Shown: piece after piece, positions 63,732-64,000 of the stretch | Numbering within the stretch: position 1 is the first letter of the stretch | How the letters are laid out: each line of letters starts with the position of its first letter | Source: PCPOR2b sp965220385 | Lineage (GTDB): Bacteria > Poribacteria > WGA-4E > PCPOR2b | Length of the DNA stretch: 64,000 nucleotides | Direction of reading: 5' to 3' | Assembly (NCBI GenBank): GCA_965220385.1 | Contig: OZ244825.1 | Span: 1,922,001-1,986,000, forward strand | Notes under the pieces: generated by a model | What the model saw: only the letters and a program-made list of their open reading frames with translations | Database searches by the model: none | Told to the model about the DNA's origin: nothing | Translations under genes and position numbers: made by a program

Positions 63732-64000
63732 GATGCAGCACAGTATAGCCCAGAGACATCTGCTTTCAATATTAGGGATTGCAGTACTTGGAGTTCTTCT
63801 CTACTTGGGCAGCCATCAGTCTCTACACGCACAACTTCCCGCCGATGCGATGCGGATCGTGCAAGAACGCAGTTTAACCCCCGATGATATCAAGGGAGCT
63901 TTGTCCACCTATACCCCTACCGGCAGACATGACGAGTATGTGATGTTTGCCTCCGGCGGTCATAGCGGACAGGTCATCGTCGTTGGATTGCCATCCATGC
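63732..64000 (+). CDS. nosZ: Nitrous-oxide reductase NosZ (3' end missing)
   Basis: NosZ reduces N2O to N2 in the periplasm with CuA and CuZ centres. From ATG 63732 (AAGGAG upstream) the frame gives a Sec-type signal peptide (LLSILGIAVLGVLLYLG, then HAQ). SLTPDDIKGALSTYTPTGRH and DEYVMFASGGHSGQVIVVG follow, with the His-containing segment typical of NosZ. A Sec rather than Tat signal (no twin Arg) is the mark of clade II nosZ. Only 89 codons are inside the window, so the copper ligands cannot be checked. Confidence 0.88.

Overview
The window most resembles a chromosome of Candidatus Poribacteria or a close relative. Two exported proteins (35308-37224 and 37779-40646) end in a FlgD-like module built around NYPNPFN(P/A)ETWIP(Y/F), which I associate with that phylum. 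Short GC-rich dispersed repeats of the type AGCCCCAGCGGGGCGACATGT fill many intergenic spaces. Taxonomy is inferred from family recognition only. No tRNA, rRNA or CRISPR array was seen.

Layout. (1) 1-3211: molybdenum cofactor genes mobA (cut by the left edge) and moeA, then a divergent enolase-superfamily gene. (2) 4112-23441: a 19 kb defence island. It opens with an AlbA_2/ATPase-fold protein, a ParA-type ATPase, a PLD-SNF2 helicase and an Eco57I-like methyltransferase. An array of TPR-repeat genes follows, with interchangeable front ends (FRG, TIR, FRG), the same C-terminal cap and near-identical intergenic spacers. BrnT and Doc toxin genes, a truncated ATPase gene, a frameshifted FRG gene and a GxxExxY protein are interleaved. 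(3) 23581-40646: housekeeping and envelope genes: alpha/beta hydrolase, gpmI, a pyruvyl-transferase-like protein, DUF5069, a TPR/propeller protein, an amidohydrolase, GT9, a pspA/yjfI/M55-peptidase cluster, a subtilase and a 5'-nucleotidase. (4) 41441-44594: a TonB-dependent receptor preceded by a decayed copy of its own 5' end. (5) 44827-64000: a stress and denitrification region.

Region 5 holds the most coherent system. A histidine kinase with an N-terminal protoglobin (haem) domain and an NtrC-type response regulator are encoded at 45895-48557, behind a cytidylate-kinase-like gene. Three genes each have a perfect -24/-12 sigma-54 promoter: the kinase-like gene heading this operon, an Hsp20 gene and a clade II-type nosZ running off the right edge. 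Each promoter is preceded by three copies of the dyad TGACA-N3-TGTCA about 41 bp apart. I infer a gas-responsive (O2 or NO), sigma-54-dependent, autoregulated regulon linking N2O reduction with protein-quality control. Nearby are two universal stress proteins, a LonB-type protease with two more Hsp20s, CYTH and split CHAD genes, and an NnrS-like membrane protein.

Small mobile DNA is abundant. There are at least four families of 170-370 bp MITE-like elements with terminal inverted repeats, several at gene 3' ends. There is also one intact insertion sequence with perfect 19-bp ends and a 6-bp target duplication.
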